Part shown: positions 1 to 9,730 of the stretch, piece by piece
How the letters are laid out: each line of letters opens with the position of its first letter
Numbering within the stretch: position 1 is the first letter of the stretch
Assembly (NCBI GenBank): GCA_963759115.1
Contig: CAVWXT010000005.1
Span: forward strand, 1,178,001-1,242,000
Reading direction: 5' to 3'
Length of the DNA: 64,000 nucleotides
From: CAVWXT01 sp963759115
GTDB taxonomy: Bacteria > Planctomycetota > Planctomycetia > Pirellulales > Thermoguttaceae
Translations under genes and position numbers: made by a program
Notes under the pieces: model-generated
Seen by the model: the letters and a program-made list of their open reading frames with translations, nothing else
What the model was told of the DNA's origin: nothing
Databases searched by the model: none

Positions 1-1206
1 GATAACATTCCGAAGGGCCTTCCGACCACGTATGTGCCCTCCTACATCACGCCTATTGACTACCAGCGGACGCAGTTCGGCACGCGGGCCGACTGGCGGC
101 CCTTTGGCCGCGGCTTCGGACTGGGCGGGCTTGCCATTGATTGCAGTTACGAGTACAGCGACACCCACCGCGTGGGGCTCGGGAGCGAATCCCCCGGAAC
201 GATCAACGTCCCCGCCGGCCTTGCTGGAACGCTTGCTGGTACGATTACCAGTCAGAAAATTGAGGATGAGCTTATCGAGGAGAATACCATTAGTAACACC
301 ATCACCATCGGGCCCTCGGTGCGATGGTCATCCGAACTGGACACGTACATTCACTACAAATGGTGCGAAACCCAGGATCCGTTGTTCGCCACCAACGCCT
401 ATCCATGGCCCTCCGTGAACCCCCTCGTCCCCAACACGACCACCGCCACGTACTCGGCTGTCGCTTTGAACAGCGCTCTGCCGACGCTTGACAACGAGAT
501 CGAAATTGGGGGAACCTTGATGCCCTCGGACCGTTTCCTGCTCAACGCCTGGTTTGGCATCGACATCCAAAGTCAGAATATCGGTGAGGCGGTTGTGCTA
601 AACTACAAGAGCAACACGTCGATTACCTCTCTTCCCGCTGTTCCCAACGGTTTCTCTTCGCAGAGCTTCCCCTTCGGCATTAACGGGTCCTACCGCGCCA
701 CCGACCAGTTGACGATCAACGGTGGGTTCGCCTACTACACGAACTTCATCGACCAAGGCGTCGCGTTCGGTGCCAGTGGAGATCATACGTTTACCCCGTA
801 CGGATTGCTGCAGAACCAGTGGGGCTACGCGAGCCGCGCCAGCGTCTTCACTCTAGGCAGCAGGTATGACATCACGCCCAAGCTGCGTTTCACCGCCCAA
901 GCAGAGTTCGTCAAGGGAGTTGAATCCGCTTACCAGACCGCTGGTGATCCCAGGTTCCCGGCCACCACGGCGATTCTGTCCGGCATACCCCAGTATTTGC
1001 GTCAAGACGTTACTAGCACACGCCTGTCGGCGGGCATCGACTACCAACTGTCGCCGCACTGGTCCACCTACTTCCGCTACGTCCTTTTCATCTACGAGGA
1101 TAGCGCGGACCAGGAGCAAATTGCTACCTCGCTCTGCCCGGTTACGGGGCTGCCGCTTTCGGGCACGTCTAACATGTTCCTGGCAGGCGTGACCGGCAGG
1201 TTCTGA
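1..1206 (+). CDS. Outer-membrane beta-barrel protein, C-terminal part (MtrB/PioB-like porin suspected)
   Basis: The frame is open from the first base with no start codon, so the N-terminal part lies outside the window; about 401 residues remain. They show alternating polar and aromatic strand-like segments separated by loops, and the protein ends in Phe (GVTGRF), the usual last residue of an outer-membrane barrel. There is no heme motif and no long hydrophobic helix. It faces, tail to tail, an operon of multiheme cytochromes. Barrels of the MtrB/PioB family hold multiheme cytochromes in the outer membrane, so this identity is an inference from context plus barrel character; a generic porin is the alternative. 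Confidence 0.6.
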   Translation, partial: DNIPKGLPTTYVPSYITPIDYQRTQFGTRADWRPFGRGFGLGGLAIDCSYEYSDTHRVGLGSESPGTINVPAGLAGTLAGTITSQKIEDELIEENTISNTITIGPSVRWSSELDTYIHYKWCETQDPLFATNAYPWPSVNPLVPNTTTATYSAVALNSALPTLDNEIEIGGTLMPSDRFLLNAWFGIDIQSQNIGEAVVLNYKSNTSITSLPAVPNGFSSQSFPFGINGSYRATDQLTINGGFAYYTNFIDQGVAFGASGDHTFTPYGLLQNQWGYASRASVFTLGSRYDITPKLRFTAQAEFVKGVESAYQTAGDPRFPATTAILSGIPQYLRQDVTSTRLSAGIDYQLSPHWSTYFRYVLFIYEDSADQEQIATSLCPVTGLPLSGTSNMFLAGVTGRF

Positions 1207-1222
1207 TCGAACCGACACGCAC

Positions 1223-1246
1223 TGTTGGGGTGGCAGTTAAACTGCC
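1223..1246. repeat. Dispersed repeat core, also found inside mnmE
   Basis: A 24-base stretch starting TGTTGGGGTGGCAGTT and ending ACTGCC recurs at 43165-43188 with two mismatches in the middle. Here it lies between convergent genes, followed by GC-rich sequence to about 1379 in which I see no gene. The inner AGTT..AACT part is palindromic. Confidence 0.6.
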
Positions 1247-1379
1247 GCCCCATCACGGGCAAGAACCAAGGCGGCCCGCTGCAACGTCAGCCGGGCTGCC
1301 GCTGTTTCTTGACCAGGCGCGGCAACGGTTATCGTGGCTGCCGTTTCGCTATTCGCCACGCTTCGCGGCGAATCTCGCC

Positions 1380-2857
1380 TTATCGCCCCGAGATCGCCTC
1401 CTCCGACGGCGGCACGGCGGTCTCCGACATCTGCACCGCCGCCGGCGGCAGTTGGATCTTGGGCTGGGGCGCCTTCAGCGTGCGGCAGATCTCGGATAGT
1501 TGTTCCACCAGCGCACGGATCAGTTTGCTGGCGTAGTGGATGTTGTGGATGTCGTTCGCCTTGCGGACAAACGCGAGGTCGGATTGCAGCCGATCGAGTT
1601 CTTGGGTGATGGCCGCGGCGCGATCGTCGGGAAGTTTGGCCTCAGCGAGGGCCTTGTAGGCAGACTGGATGCCGGATTCCAATTCCGGCAGCGCCGCTCG
1701 CAACGCTTCGTGATAGGCGCGTAGCCTCTCCACTTCGGAAGGGAGGTGGCACATCAAGCACGCCTGCTCGGAGCCCTTCCACAGTACCGCTCCCGTTTCG
1801 GAAACCACTTTGGTGCGATGGCACGTGTGGCAATCGGCCCGAGTCGTCAACATGGCGTTCGGCCGGGTGGCAATGGACTTGGCTCCAAGCCCGGAGAGCA
1901 TCTCGATTTGTTCGCGGTGATGGTCGGGGTGGCACGACTTGCAGTCGCCGGCCGCGTGAACCAGCTTATTCTTGTCAAGCGAGTGTTCGATTTGCAGGTG
2001 GCATTGCAGGCAGTCGATCTTGTGGTCGGCGACGTGCTTCTGGTGCATGAACTCGCGGTCGCTGATCTTTTCCAGGTCGTCTTTCCGGTTGTGGCAAGAG
2101 AGGCAGCGTCCTTAGGAACCGCGCCGTTTCCGCGGATCACGTCGCCGTGGCAGTTGGCGCAGTCGACGCCCTTTTTGTACGCCAATTCGTGCGTGAACTT
2201 GACGCCGCCGCCCAGATCGTATTCCTTTTCAGGGATCTGATGGCAGCGGGTGCAGGCGGCCAAACCCTCGTTGAAGAACTGGTCTTTGAAGTGGCAAAGA
2301 AAACACGTCGTGGCGGTCACCGCCATGTGCTGGCCCTGCACGATCTGGCTGTGGCAACTCGTGCAGCGCAACTGCTTGCCGCGACGGAGTCCCAGCAAGT
2401 GCGGCGTGTGGTCGAAGTGAACGCCCTGATATTCCACGCGGCCCGAAAGCAAGCGGGTCTCATGGCAGCCGGAGCGGAGGCAACTGGCGTCGGGTACTTC
2501 CGCCGACGGCCGGGGCCCTTCGCTGCGGGTGACGTACTTGGCCAACTGCACCAGCCCCAGCAACTTGCCGCGAAGCTTGTTGGCGAACCCCGGCGGAAAG
2601 TGGCACTCGATGCAGGGCACGTCCTTATGGCTCGATTCCTGCCACGACTTGTAGTACGGCTCCATGATGTGGCAGGAATTGCAGAACTCCGAGCGCGACG
2701 TGTACCAGCCCGCCGCGCCGGTCATGAACAGCAGCAGCAACACTAGCGCGCCCAGCAGCGCGGCCGCCCGCAACAGGACCCACCGCAGCCTGCGCCACAC
2801 CGGCGGCGCCCACTTGCGGAAGGTTGCTCCAAACCGATGTTGGTTATGCTTCGGCAT
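1380..2857 (-). CDS. Membrane-anchored 12-heme c-type cytochrome (NapC/NirT-like N-terminus)
   Basis: The protein has about 492 residues once one missing base near 2110 is restored; the repaired frame regains a CLSCH heme site. An N-terminal membrane helix (residues 28-50) is followed by CNSCH and CIECH as in NapC/NrfH quinol dehydrogenases. Then come one CX4CH site (CLRSGCH) and CTSCH, CFLCH, CTRCH, CANCH, CLSCH, CLQCH, CKSCH, CHTCH and CLMCH, twelve sites in total. The last 120 residues are helical, with coiled-coil character and no hemes. It is last in a minus-strand operon after the 11-heme b/c fusion. The likely role is passing electrons between the quinone pool and periplasmic or outer-membrane carriers; donor and acceptor cannot be read from sequence. 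Confidence 0.85.
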
Positions 2858-2968
2858 AACGTGGCCCAGCTTGCTGTTTCAGTTCAGATTCGTCATGCGA
2901 AAGCATGACCTACGTTGCTGCGTTGGCTGATTCACTGCGCTTCCGTCGTGCTAGCCTCACCGCCGGCC

Positions 2969-5163
2969 TTATCCTCCGAGGCTGGCGACCACCATTCCCA
3001 CCAACAACCCCAGTCCCACGGCCAAGGCGACAAATCCCGCCAGCTTCACCAGTCGCAGTCGCCACTTGGACGGCACCGTGGCCCGCATCTCCCCCAGGAC
3101 TCCCTCGCGTCGCAACCGTTCCACGTACTCGGGCCGCTCGTCCTCCATCTCTTCCTCGCTCACCAGCCCGATCAGCAGCGACATGTCGGCGGGGAACTTC
3201 TCCGCGCGAAGATGGATGGTAAAAAAGTGGATGGCGAAGATGAAACCCGTGGCCAGCAGCGCCTGCGTGGAGTGGATCACCTTCGCGACGTTCAACGTTA
3301 CGCCGGGCAGAACGGAGCAAAACAGACTGGGGAACCACAGGACCAGGCCCGTCGAACCTATGATGACGATGTCGGCGCAGGCGCCCCAAAAATCGAACTT
3401 CTCCCAGTAGGCCCACCGCTCGAAACCGGGCTTCGGCCCCAGCCCGATGAACCAGCGGAGCATCTTGAAGAAGTCCTTCACGTTGCGCCAGTTGGGCACG
3501 GGAGAATCGGGGCCGAACACAACCCCCGGCCAGGGCGCTCCGCCGCGGTGTCGGGCCGCGAACTGCCGCACCAGCCGAATCATGTAGATCGCAAAACACG
3601 CGAACGTCACCAAGGCGAACACGCGGTGCCAGAAACTCGTCGACTCGAACCCGCCCAGGGAGTTCGCCAACGCCTTGGCCCAGCCGTGCTCGCTGTACTT
3701 CAACGGCAGGCCCGTCAAGGCCAGGCCGAGGAACGACAGCAGCAACACGGCGTGCGCCTGCCGGTGCATGGGCACAAACCGCACGTAGGCCTTCTCGCCC
3801 GGCACCAGCCCCCTTGGCCGGCCTTCGCGGAAGACCGCCACCAGGCCGCGGATGAACCAGAACATGGAGTGCAGACCGAACAGCCCGAACGTGGTCAGCA
3901 ACAGGGTCAAGAGCACTCGGTAGACCCAATAGACGACGGGATTGGACTGCGGATCGTGGTAGTTGACGTGCGGATCGAACTTGGCGAAATTGGCGGTGGC
4001 CTGGGGATGGCACTGCCGGCACGTAGTCAAGCAGTTTTCGGCGGATACGGGCGAGGCCGGATCGTTGACTGCCAAGATGCTGTGCGAGCCGTGGCAGTCG
4101 TAGCAATTGGCCGCCGGCTGATACCCCAACTCCGTCAACTCGCCGTGGATGGTCATCGAATAGCGGCCGGACAGATCGGCGTGGCAATTGCCGCAGAGAT
4201 TCGGCAGTTGCTGGCGGAATCGGGCCGACGCGGCCACGGCAATCTCGTGCCCTTGGTGGCAGGACGTGCAACTCGGATGCTGTTGTGACTTTCCACCCGG
4301 CGCCAGCCTTTTGGCCAACCCCCCCGGCCCATTGCCCCGGCCGTGGATGCTGGCCTGCAGCCGCTCGGCGATGAAGCGATGGCATTTGCCGCACGTGGTG
4401 GCCACGTTGGCAGGGTACAGCGTGGACCGTCCGTCGGCCGCGCGATAGACGCCGTGGGCGCCGTGGCAACTCGCGCACGAGGCGGTTACCAAAAGTCCCG
4501 ACTGGTACAGCCCGTGGCCGTGCACCGTCCGGCCGTAAGTCTCCAGTTCCTGCTGATGGCAGCGGCCGCAGGTTTGCACCTGATGATCGACGAACACCGG
4601 AGACCGTTTGTCGTGGGCCGGCAGGATTCGGTGCGGACTTTCGCCGTGACACTGGCGACATTCGAGCAGGCTGCCGCGTCCTTGTTCGTCCTTGTCGCCT
4701 GCCTTGGCGTGGACGCCCTTCACCAGTTCCAACAATTGGTTGTCGTGGCAGACGGCGCATATCTTCCGGGCCGCCTCGCCGGCGCCGCGGAAGCCGTTCT
4801 CCTTGGCGTGAGCCTCGTTGACCTGCGAGGTCTTATAGTCGCCGCCGTGGCAGTCGTGACAATTGACGCCCTTGGTCCAGTGAACGTCATCGGCCAGTCC
4901 CTTGGGGTCGACGAACAGTCGCTTGGTGGCTGGATCGTTCGGATCCTGCTCCTGGTGGCATTGCAGGCAGAGGTAGTTGTCGTCCTGAGCGACGTGCGAG
5001 CCGGCCTTCGGCGGCAAGGCCGGCAACGGCGCGGCCGCCTCGGGCTCCGCCGGCTTCGCTGCCGCCGGCTTTGCCGTGTCATCCTTGGGCGCTTCGAAGC
5101 GTCTTGGCCCAGACCCAACGGCGGCAGGGCCAACAGCACCAGAATCGACAGAAGCGTTCTCAT
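2969..5163 (-). CDS. 11-heme cytochrome c fused to a b-type cytochrome membrane domain
   Basis: About 731 residues. A signal peptide (MRTLLSILVLLALPPLG) is followed by one missing base near 5093, after which the frame continues as Ala/Pro-rich linker and eleven CXXCH sites (CLQCH, CHDCH, CAVCH, CRQCH, CGRCH, CASCH, CGKCH, CTSCH, CGNCH, CYDCH, CRQCH). The C-terminal 300 residues hold about five membrane helices with several His residues (MHRQAH, WHRVF, KVIHS, IHFFTIH), resembling the di-heme b subunits of formate dehydrogenases and Ni-hydrogenases. The architecture joins a quinone-reactive membrane module to a heme wire in one chain. It follows the c554-like gene in the same operon. Direction of electron flow is unknown. 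Confidence 0.85.
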
Positions 5164-5219
5164 GGTTCCCGCGTCAAAGAAAACTGGGCAGGCCGTTCTG
5201 ACAACTGCCTATCGGACTA

Positions 5220-5839
5220 CTACTTGTCGTACTTCGGGTGATCCGCGGGCGTCTTGAACGTGTGGCAGCGGCGCAGACGTCGCCCGGCTTGATCTTGGCG
5301 ATCAAATCCTGAGCATCCTTATCCTGTAGGCTGCGATGCGGCTCCTTGTGGAGGGTGACGTCGGCAATCACGGGCTTGAAGATCGAATCGCGGGCAATCT
5401 TCTCGTCGGCTGGATCCAGTTTCTTCTTGTTCAGGAACGGCTTGCAGGCCTCGTCGTGTTTGCTGCCCGGGCCGTGACACGCTTCGCAGGTAGTGCCGAC
5501 CAGGGCCGGCGTCGAGGCCGCGTCCTTGAAGCCGGTGGGTTGGCCGTAACCGGTAGTATGGCAGGGGAGACACTCCGCGGCGGTCCGATACTTCGCGGGC
5601 ACGCTCTCCCAGGCTTCCTTGCCATGTCCTGTTTTCTTCCACTGTGTAGATTCCTTGAAGTGGCACGACGAACACTTCTTGACTCCGATATAAGTTTGCC
5701 CCGTGAGCGCTTCGTGCTTGGTCGCGGCGTCCTTGGGCTGCGGTGGCTGCGAGTAGACGACGCTGCCAACAAAGACACACATGGCGGTCAAAGCGGCGAT
5801 ACCCGCTCCAGCAACGACCCTTCGCGACAGTTTCGGCAT
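5220..5839 (-). CDS. Tetraheme cytochrome c, c554-like
   Basis: About 206 residues with an N-terminal signal or anchor helix (GIAALTAMCVFVGSVVY). Heme sites CSSCH, CLPCH and CEACH are intact; the fourth, CAACH, is split by a missing base near 5266, and the repaired frame ends HPKYDK followed by TAG at 5220-5222. The motif order and the spacing GTTCEACHGPGSKH match the cytochrome c554 family, which moves electrons from hydroxylamine oxidoreductase in nitrifiers and also occurs widely without it. It is the first gene of the minus-strand cytochrome operon, behind the promoter at 6024-6052. No HAO is present in the window. Confidence 0.8.
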
Positions 5840-6023
5840 ACTCTAGCTCCTTTGCACATTCGACTGGGTTAAGGTAGACAGCGTCCGTCTTCCGAGTTGC
5901 AGCCATGCAGCCGCACGTTGAGAGTCTGGAATATCCCCGCGAGAGACGCACGTTTGAAAAATAATAGTGCGCGACCTCGCGGCCGTAAACACCCCCCGGC
6001 GAGGCCGAGCGGGAAGGATTTTT

Positions 6024-6052
6024 AGCCTAGTTTAGTCTGGCAAATTTGTCAA
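6024..6052 (-). promoter_or_regulatory. Promoter of the minus-strand multiheme operon
   Basis: On the minus strand TTGACA (6047-6052) and TAGGCT (6024-6029) are separated by exactly 17 bases. It lies about 185 bases upstream of the c554-like start codon. Confidence 0.55.
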
Positions 6053-6248
6053 CACTCAATCCGCACCAAGAACATCAATTTCCGTTGTCGCATAGAAAAG
6101 CATCTTAAATCCCGAACCGCGTTGATGATAGGGCGAGCGGACGGACCCGTGGCAATTTGGTGGAGCGGCAATGTGCATAGGCCGAATCGTCAACGATTAT
6201 CCCGTTTTCGCATCCCTTTTTGCCACAGATTCGACGGAACGAACACAT

Positions 6249-6277
6249 TTGACGGACGCAAAAGAAACTGCTAGACT
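6249..6277 (+). promoter_or_regulatory. Promoter of the Rieske/cytochrome b operon
   Basis: TTGACG (6249-6254) and TAGACT (6272-6277) with a 17-base spacer, about 63 bases upstream of the Rieske ATG. The same -10 hexamer is seen at 38841-38846. Confidence 0.55.
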
Positions 6278-6339
6278 GCCTCAAAACAAGTGCTGCCGGC
6301 TGACGACACCTCGATCATGCCACTCCCTTGGAGCCGATA

Positions 6340-6816
6340 ATGGCGGACGCACCTGCCCCCATCCCGCGGCGAAACTGGCTCTTGCACGGTCTCCAGGCGA
6401 GTGTTGCCGCCACGCTGGCGGCAATCTTCTACCCGGTAGGGCGATTCCTTTGGCCGCGAGCGACAACCAGTTCCGGTGCGCTCGAAATGGTCGCGCCCTT
6501 CAAGGTAAACGAGCTCAGAGCGGACGCCGAGGGCCATTGGCCGCCGCCGTTCAATTTCGGCGGCAAGCCCTGCCTGGTCATCCGCACGCCGGACGGCGAG
6601 ATCAAGGCCTTCGACGCCGTTTGCACTCACTTGGAGTGTACGGTCGAGTTTCGCGAGGGCAAGGCCGATATCTTCTGCAACTGCCACAATGGCGTCTACG
6701 ACTTGAATGGGCGCAACGTCTCGGGCCCGCCGCCACGCCCTCTGGAGGCCTACAAAGTGACTCTTCGGGGAGAAAAGCCCGGACAGGAGGAGATCATTGT
6801 CTCCCGAAACGCGTGA
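6340..6816 (+). CDS. Rieske iron-sulfur protein of a bc-type complex
   Basis: 158 residues. The ATG at 6340 is preferred over an in-frame TTG at 6328 because GGAG sits 6 bases before it. A twin-Arg-like stretch (RRNWLL) precedes one membrane helix (residues about 15-35). The 2Fe-2S cluster motifs are CTHLEC (Cys/His pair 1) and CNCHNGVYD (Cys/His pair 2), then GPPPRPL. The Asn in the second motif, in place of the usual Pro, is seen in menaquinol-type relatives. It overlaps the cytochrome b gene by 20 bases. Known role of the family: accepts an electron from quinol at the Qo site and passes it to a c-type heme. Confidence 0.92.
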   Translation: MADAPAPIPRRNWLLHGLQASVAATLAAIFYPVGRFLWPRATTSSGALEMVAPFKVNELRADAEGHWPPPFNFGGKPCLVIRTPDGEIKAFDAVCTHLECTVEFREGKADIFCNCHNGVYDLNGRNVSGPPPRPLEAYKVTLRGEKPGQEEIIVSRNA

Positions 6817-7969
6817 CGATAACTTAGCCCGCGCGACGCTAAAACAGCGCGTGACGGCGTTCTTCTTCGAGCGCCTGGGGCTCGACGACCTCGAGGCGCT
6901 GGCCGCCAAGAAGAAAGTCCCCATTCACCGGGTCACGATTTTCTATTTTCTCGGCGGGATGGCCCTGTTCTTGTTCGGCATCCAGGTGGCCACGGGCATT
7001 CTGCTGTCGCTGTATTACAAGCCCTCTCCCGATCAGGCGTTTGAGAGCGTCCGGGCGATCATGACGGAGATCGCCTTCGGCTGGCTCATTCGCTCGATTC
7101 ACGTGTGGAGTGCGAACCTGCTGATCGGCGTCCTCTTCCTGCACATCTTGACGACCTACATTGCGCGGGCGTACCGGGGCCCGAGAGAGATCACCTGGAT
7201 GACGGGAGTGGCGTTGCTGGGCCTCTTTCTGGCGTTCGGCTTCAGCGGCTATCTGCTGCCGTGGAATCAGTTGGCGTTTTTTGCCACGCGGGTGGGCACG
7301 GCCATCGCCGGGGTGGTGCCGGTCATCGGTGAATACGTGCTGTTGCTGGCCCGCAGCGGCGAGAACGTCACCGGCGACACGCTGGCGCGATTTTATGCCT
7401 TGCACGTTGTGATTCTTCCGCTAATCGTCTTCGCACTGATCGGGGTGCATCTTTTCCTCGTGCAGAAACACGGGATGAGCGTTCCCGACAGTGCCGCCGC
7501 GCGGTGTGGCGGTGCGGAGAAAGTGCCGACCATGCGGTTTGTCCCGGATTTCCTTTTGCGGGACATGGTGGGTTGGTACGTGGCCTTGGGGCTCCTGGCG
7601 ATTTTGGCCGCGATGTTCCCTTGGGACCTGGGACAGAAGGCCGACCCGTTCGGCTCGGCCCCCGAGGGAATCAAACCGGAGTGGTACTTCCTCTTCATGT
7701 TTCAGACGCTCAAGAAACTGCCTCCGCAGTTCTTCGGCATCAAGTGGCTGGAAGGAGAGATGCTGGGGGTGTTGTTCTTCGGCTTCTGCGGAGCGGTCGT
7801 GCTGGTGGTTCCGTTCCTCGACGTTGGCCGCCGGACGCGCCGCATGCTGAATGTCCTGGTGGTGCTGGCGGTCGCGTTCTTTGTCGTCATGAGTGCCAGA
7901 GGCTTGTCGGACGCCGTGGATGCGTGGTTCGCTCCCGTAGAGCAATGGTTCCTGCGTTTTCTATCTTGA
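6797..7969 (+). CDS. Cytochrome b (fused b6/subunit IV type) of a bc-type complex
   Basis: 390 residues, TTG start with AGGAGG just upstream and inside the end of the Rieske gene, so translation is probably coupled. Eight or so membrane helices are visible. The two heme-b His pairs are HVWSANLLIGVLFLH (13 residues between) and HVVILPLIVFALIGVH (14 between), the second spacing being b6-like. The Qo-site PEWY motif is present (KPEWYFLF). The C-terminal helices correspond to subunit IV, so both halves are one chain. Next comes a 9-heme cytochrome where a c1 or cytochrome f gene would be expected. Role: quinol oxidation coupled to proton movement. Confidence 0.92.
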   Translation: MSPETRDDNLARATLKQRVTAFFFERLGLDDLEALAAKKKVPIHRVTIFYFLGGMALFLFGIQVATGILLSLYYKPSPDQAFESVRAIMTEIAFGWLIRSIHVWSANLLIGVLFLHILTTYIARAYRGPREITWMTGVALLGLFLAFGFSGYLLPWNQLAFFATRVGTAIAGVVPVIGEYVLLLARSGENVTGDTLARFYALHVVILPLIVFALIGVHLFLVQKHGMSVPDSAAARCGGAEKVPTMRFVPDFLLRDMVGWYVALGLLAILAAMFPWDLGQKADPFGSAPEGIKPEWYFLFMFQTLKKLPPQFFGIKWLEGEMLGVLFFGFCGAVVLVVPFLDVGRRTRRMLNVLVVLAVAFFVVMSARGLSDAVDAWFAPVEQWFLRFLS

Positions 7970-7987
7970 GCGGCGGAGATCGGGTGC

Positions 7988-9407
7988 ATGACATCACATT
8001 GGAGAACTCTCCTGCCGTTGGCGATTTGGGTTGCCTCAGTGGCAGCGCTCGGGGCCGAAAAAACGAGCCCGGCAGAGGCAACCGGCGCCGGGAAATACGG
8101 CTGAGAAACTTCAGCCTCGCCCGAATCAGTGTCTGGAATGTCATAGCAACGCTGACGTGTGGGATGGAGAAAAAATCCGGCTGCACGTGAGCGAGTCGAA
8201 CCTGACCGGAGACATCCACTGGCAAAAGGGACTCCGCTGCGCCGATTGTCACGGCGGCAATCCCGCCACCGACGCGGTTAACGAGGCTCATGCCGAGGAA
8301 GACGGTTTTCGCAGCCTCCGGTCGTTGCCGAGAGATTTCACTAAACCTCCCGAGCCGGCCAAGATCGTGGAACTCTGCGGCGCCTGCCACGCCAACATCG
8401 AATACATGAGACGTTTCCGGCCTTCCCCGCGAACCGATCAACTGGCCGAATACTGGACCAGCGGCCACGGCAAGGCGGTGAAGGCCACAGGCGACACGAA
8501 AGTGGCTACGTGCGTCTCCTGTCATGACATGCCGCATGGTTCGGCTCAAGACCAGGGCAAGCATGGGATTCGGGCAGTCGACGACCTGGAATCGCCGGTC
8601 TATCGCACCCACGTCGCCAAGACCTGCGCGAAATGCCATGCCGACGAAAAGGTGATGGCGGGCCGAGAGTACCACGGCCACCCTTTGGGAACCAAACAAT
8701 ATGAAGATTGGCGGGCGAGCGTCCATGCCCGGGCGCTGATGGAGAAGGGAGACTTGAGTGCCCCGACCTGTAACAACTGTCACGGAAACCACGGCGCCGT
8801 CCCCCCGGACGTCGGCTCGGTGGCCAACGCCTGTGGAACCTGTCACGGGAAGATCGCCGGCCTCTTCGCCGATACCCAGATGAAGCATCGTTTTGAGCAA
8901 GAAAACCTGCCCGGATGCGCGACCTGCCACTCCAATCACAAAATTCAGCCGCCCACGGACGAGATGATCGGAATGCAAGGTGGGGCGGTTTGCGTTAAGT
9001 GCCACGAGGATGGCAAGTACGGAGCCCCCCTGGCTGGCGCCAAGGTCGCCAAGCAAATCCGCCAAGGACTAGACAAGCTTTCCGGGCAGATCCAACAAGC
9101 CAAGGAGACCGTTGAGGAAGCGGATCGCCTTGGTATGTTGGTCAGCGGACCCCGCTACGATTTGCGAAAAGCGTTCAATTCTCTAACCAATGCCCGGACC
9201 AACTTGCACTCGTTCCAACTCAAACCGGTGGAAGAGGCCCTCGCCGATGGGCAGAAAGTCGCCGAGGCGGTTCAGTCTCAGGCGGATCAGGCATTGGAGG
9301 AGCATGAATACCGCAGGAAATGGCTAGCGGCCACTTTGGTGCCGATTTTGATTGTCATCGGCATGCTTCTTCTCTACATTCGGACGCTGCCCGGCGCCAA
9401 GCAGTGA
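7988..9407 (+). CDS. 9-heme membrane-anchored cytochrome c of the bc operon
   Basis: About 472 residues. The signal peptide begins at ATG 7988 (HWRTLLPLAIWVASVAALG); one extra G in the GGG run near 8092 breaks the frame before the first heme. Nine CXXCH sites follow: CLECH, CADCH, CGACH, CVSCH, CAKCH, CNNCH, CGTCH, CATCH, CVKCH. Residues about 330-430 are a heme-free helical region, and a C-terminal helix (LVPILIVIGMLLLYI) anchors it. Its place directly after Rieske and cytochrome b suggests it replaces cytochrome c1 as electron acceptor. Its tail is reminiscent of the heme-free tail of the 12-heme protein across the divide. Confidence 0.85.
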
Positions 9408-9549
9408 CACCATGTTTGGCTGAGAGAATACCAGCCTGAGGGTATTGTCGCCCCCCGCAATGGTTTGTTGATCGCTCTTCATCGGCGTTTCGGCGGGCCG
9501 ATTCGCTTTGACACGTTCATGCCGGGCTGCTATAGTCCGCAGCCCTAGT

Positions 9550-9663
9550 AGTCTGACACACATAAAATGTCGGGGCGGGTGCCACGGGCAGCTTGTCTGC
9601 CCGTGCCGGGAACACGGGCAGACAAGCTGCCCGTGGCACCCAACAATTTCGGTCTGTCAGACT
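9550..9663. mobile_element. 114-bp MITE-like palindromic element, copy 1
   Basis: Bounded by the inverted repeat AGTCTGACA / TGTCAGACT. Inside lie two facing arms (CACGGGCAG..TGTCTGCCCGTG and its reverse complement) that would fold into one long hairpin. A second element of exactly the same length is at 12166-12279 and shares TGTCGGGG and the GGGT..ACCCAAC arms. No reading frame fits in it. Both copies lie right after TAG triplets; the target site cannot be defined from two copies. Confidence 0.7.
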
Positions 9664-9730
9664 CAGAGCAGACCGGAGTGGTGCGATACTATTCTGGTAT
9701 CAGGGCTCACCCAAGGAAGGGATCACCGCC

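Larger units (their letters stand above)
5840..6339. other. Divergent promoter region between the cytochrome operon and the Rieske operon
   Basis: A 500-base stretch without a convincing gene and locally AT-richer than its flanks. It carries one sigma70-like promoter for each direction (listed separately), with leaders of about 180 bases (minus) and 55 bases (plus). I found no clear regulator palindrome. Confidence 0.6.

Noticed and set aside
2910..4760. Long Arg-rich open frame on the minus strand across the 11-heme cytochrome
   Set aside because: Shadow frame in GC-rich sequence; the overlapping frame has eleven heme motifs and membrane helices.
5220..9407. Hydroxylamine oxidoreductase or hydrazine pathway
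   Set aside because: The c554-like protein alone does not show it; no HAO-type octaheme protein or hydrazine synthase genes are present.
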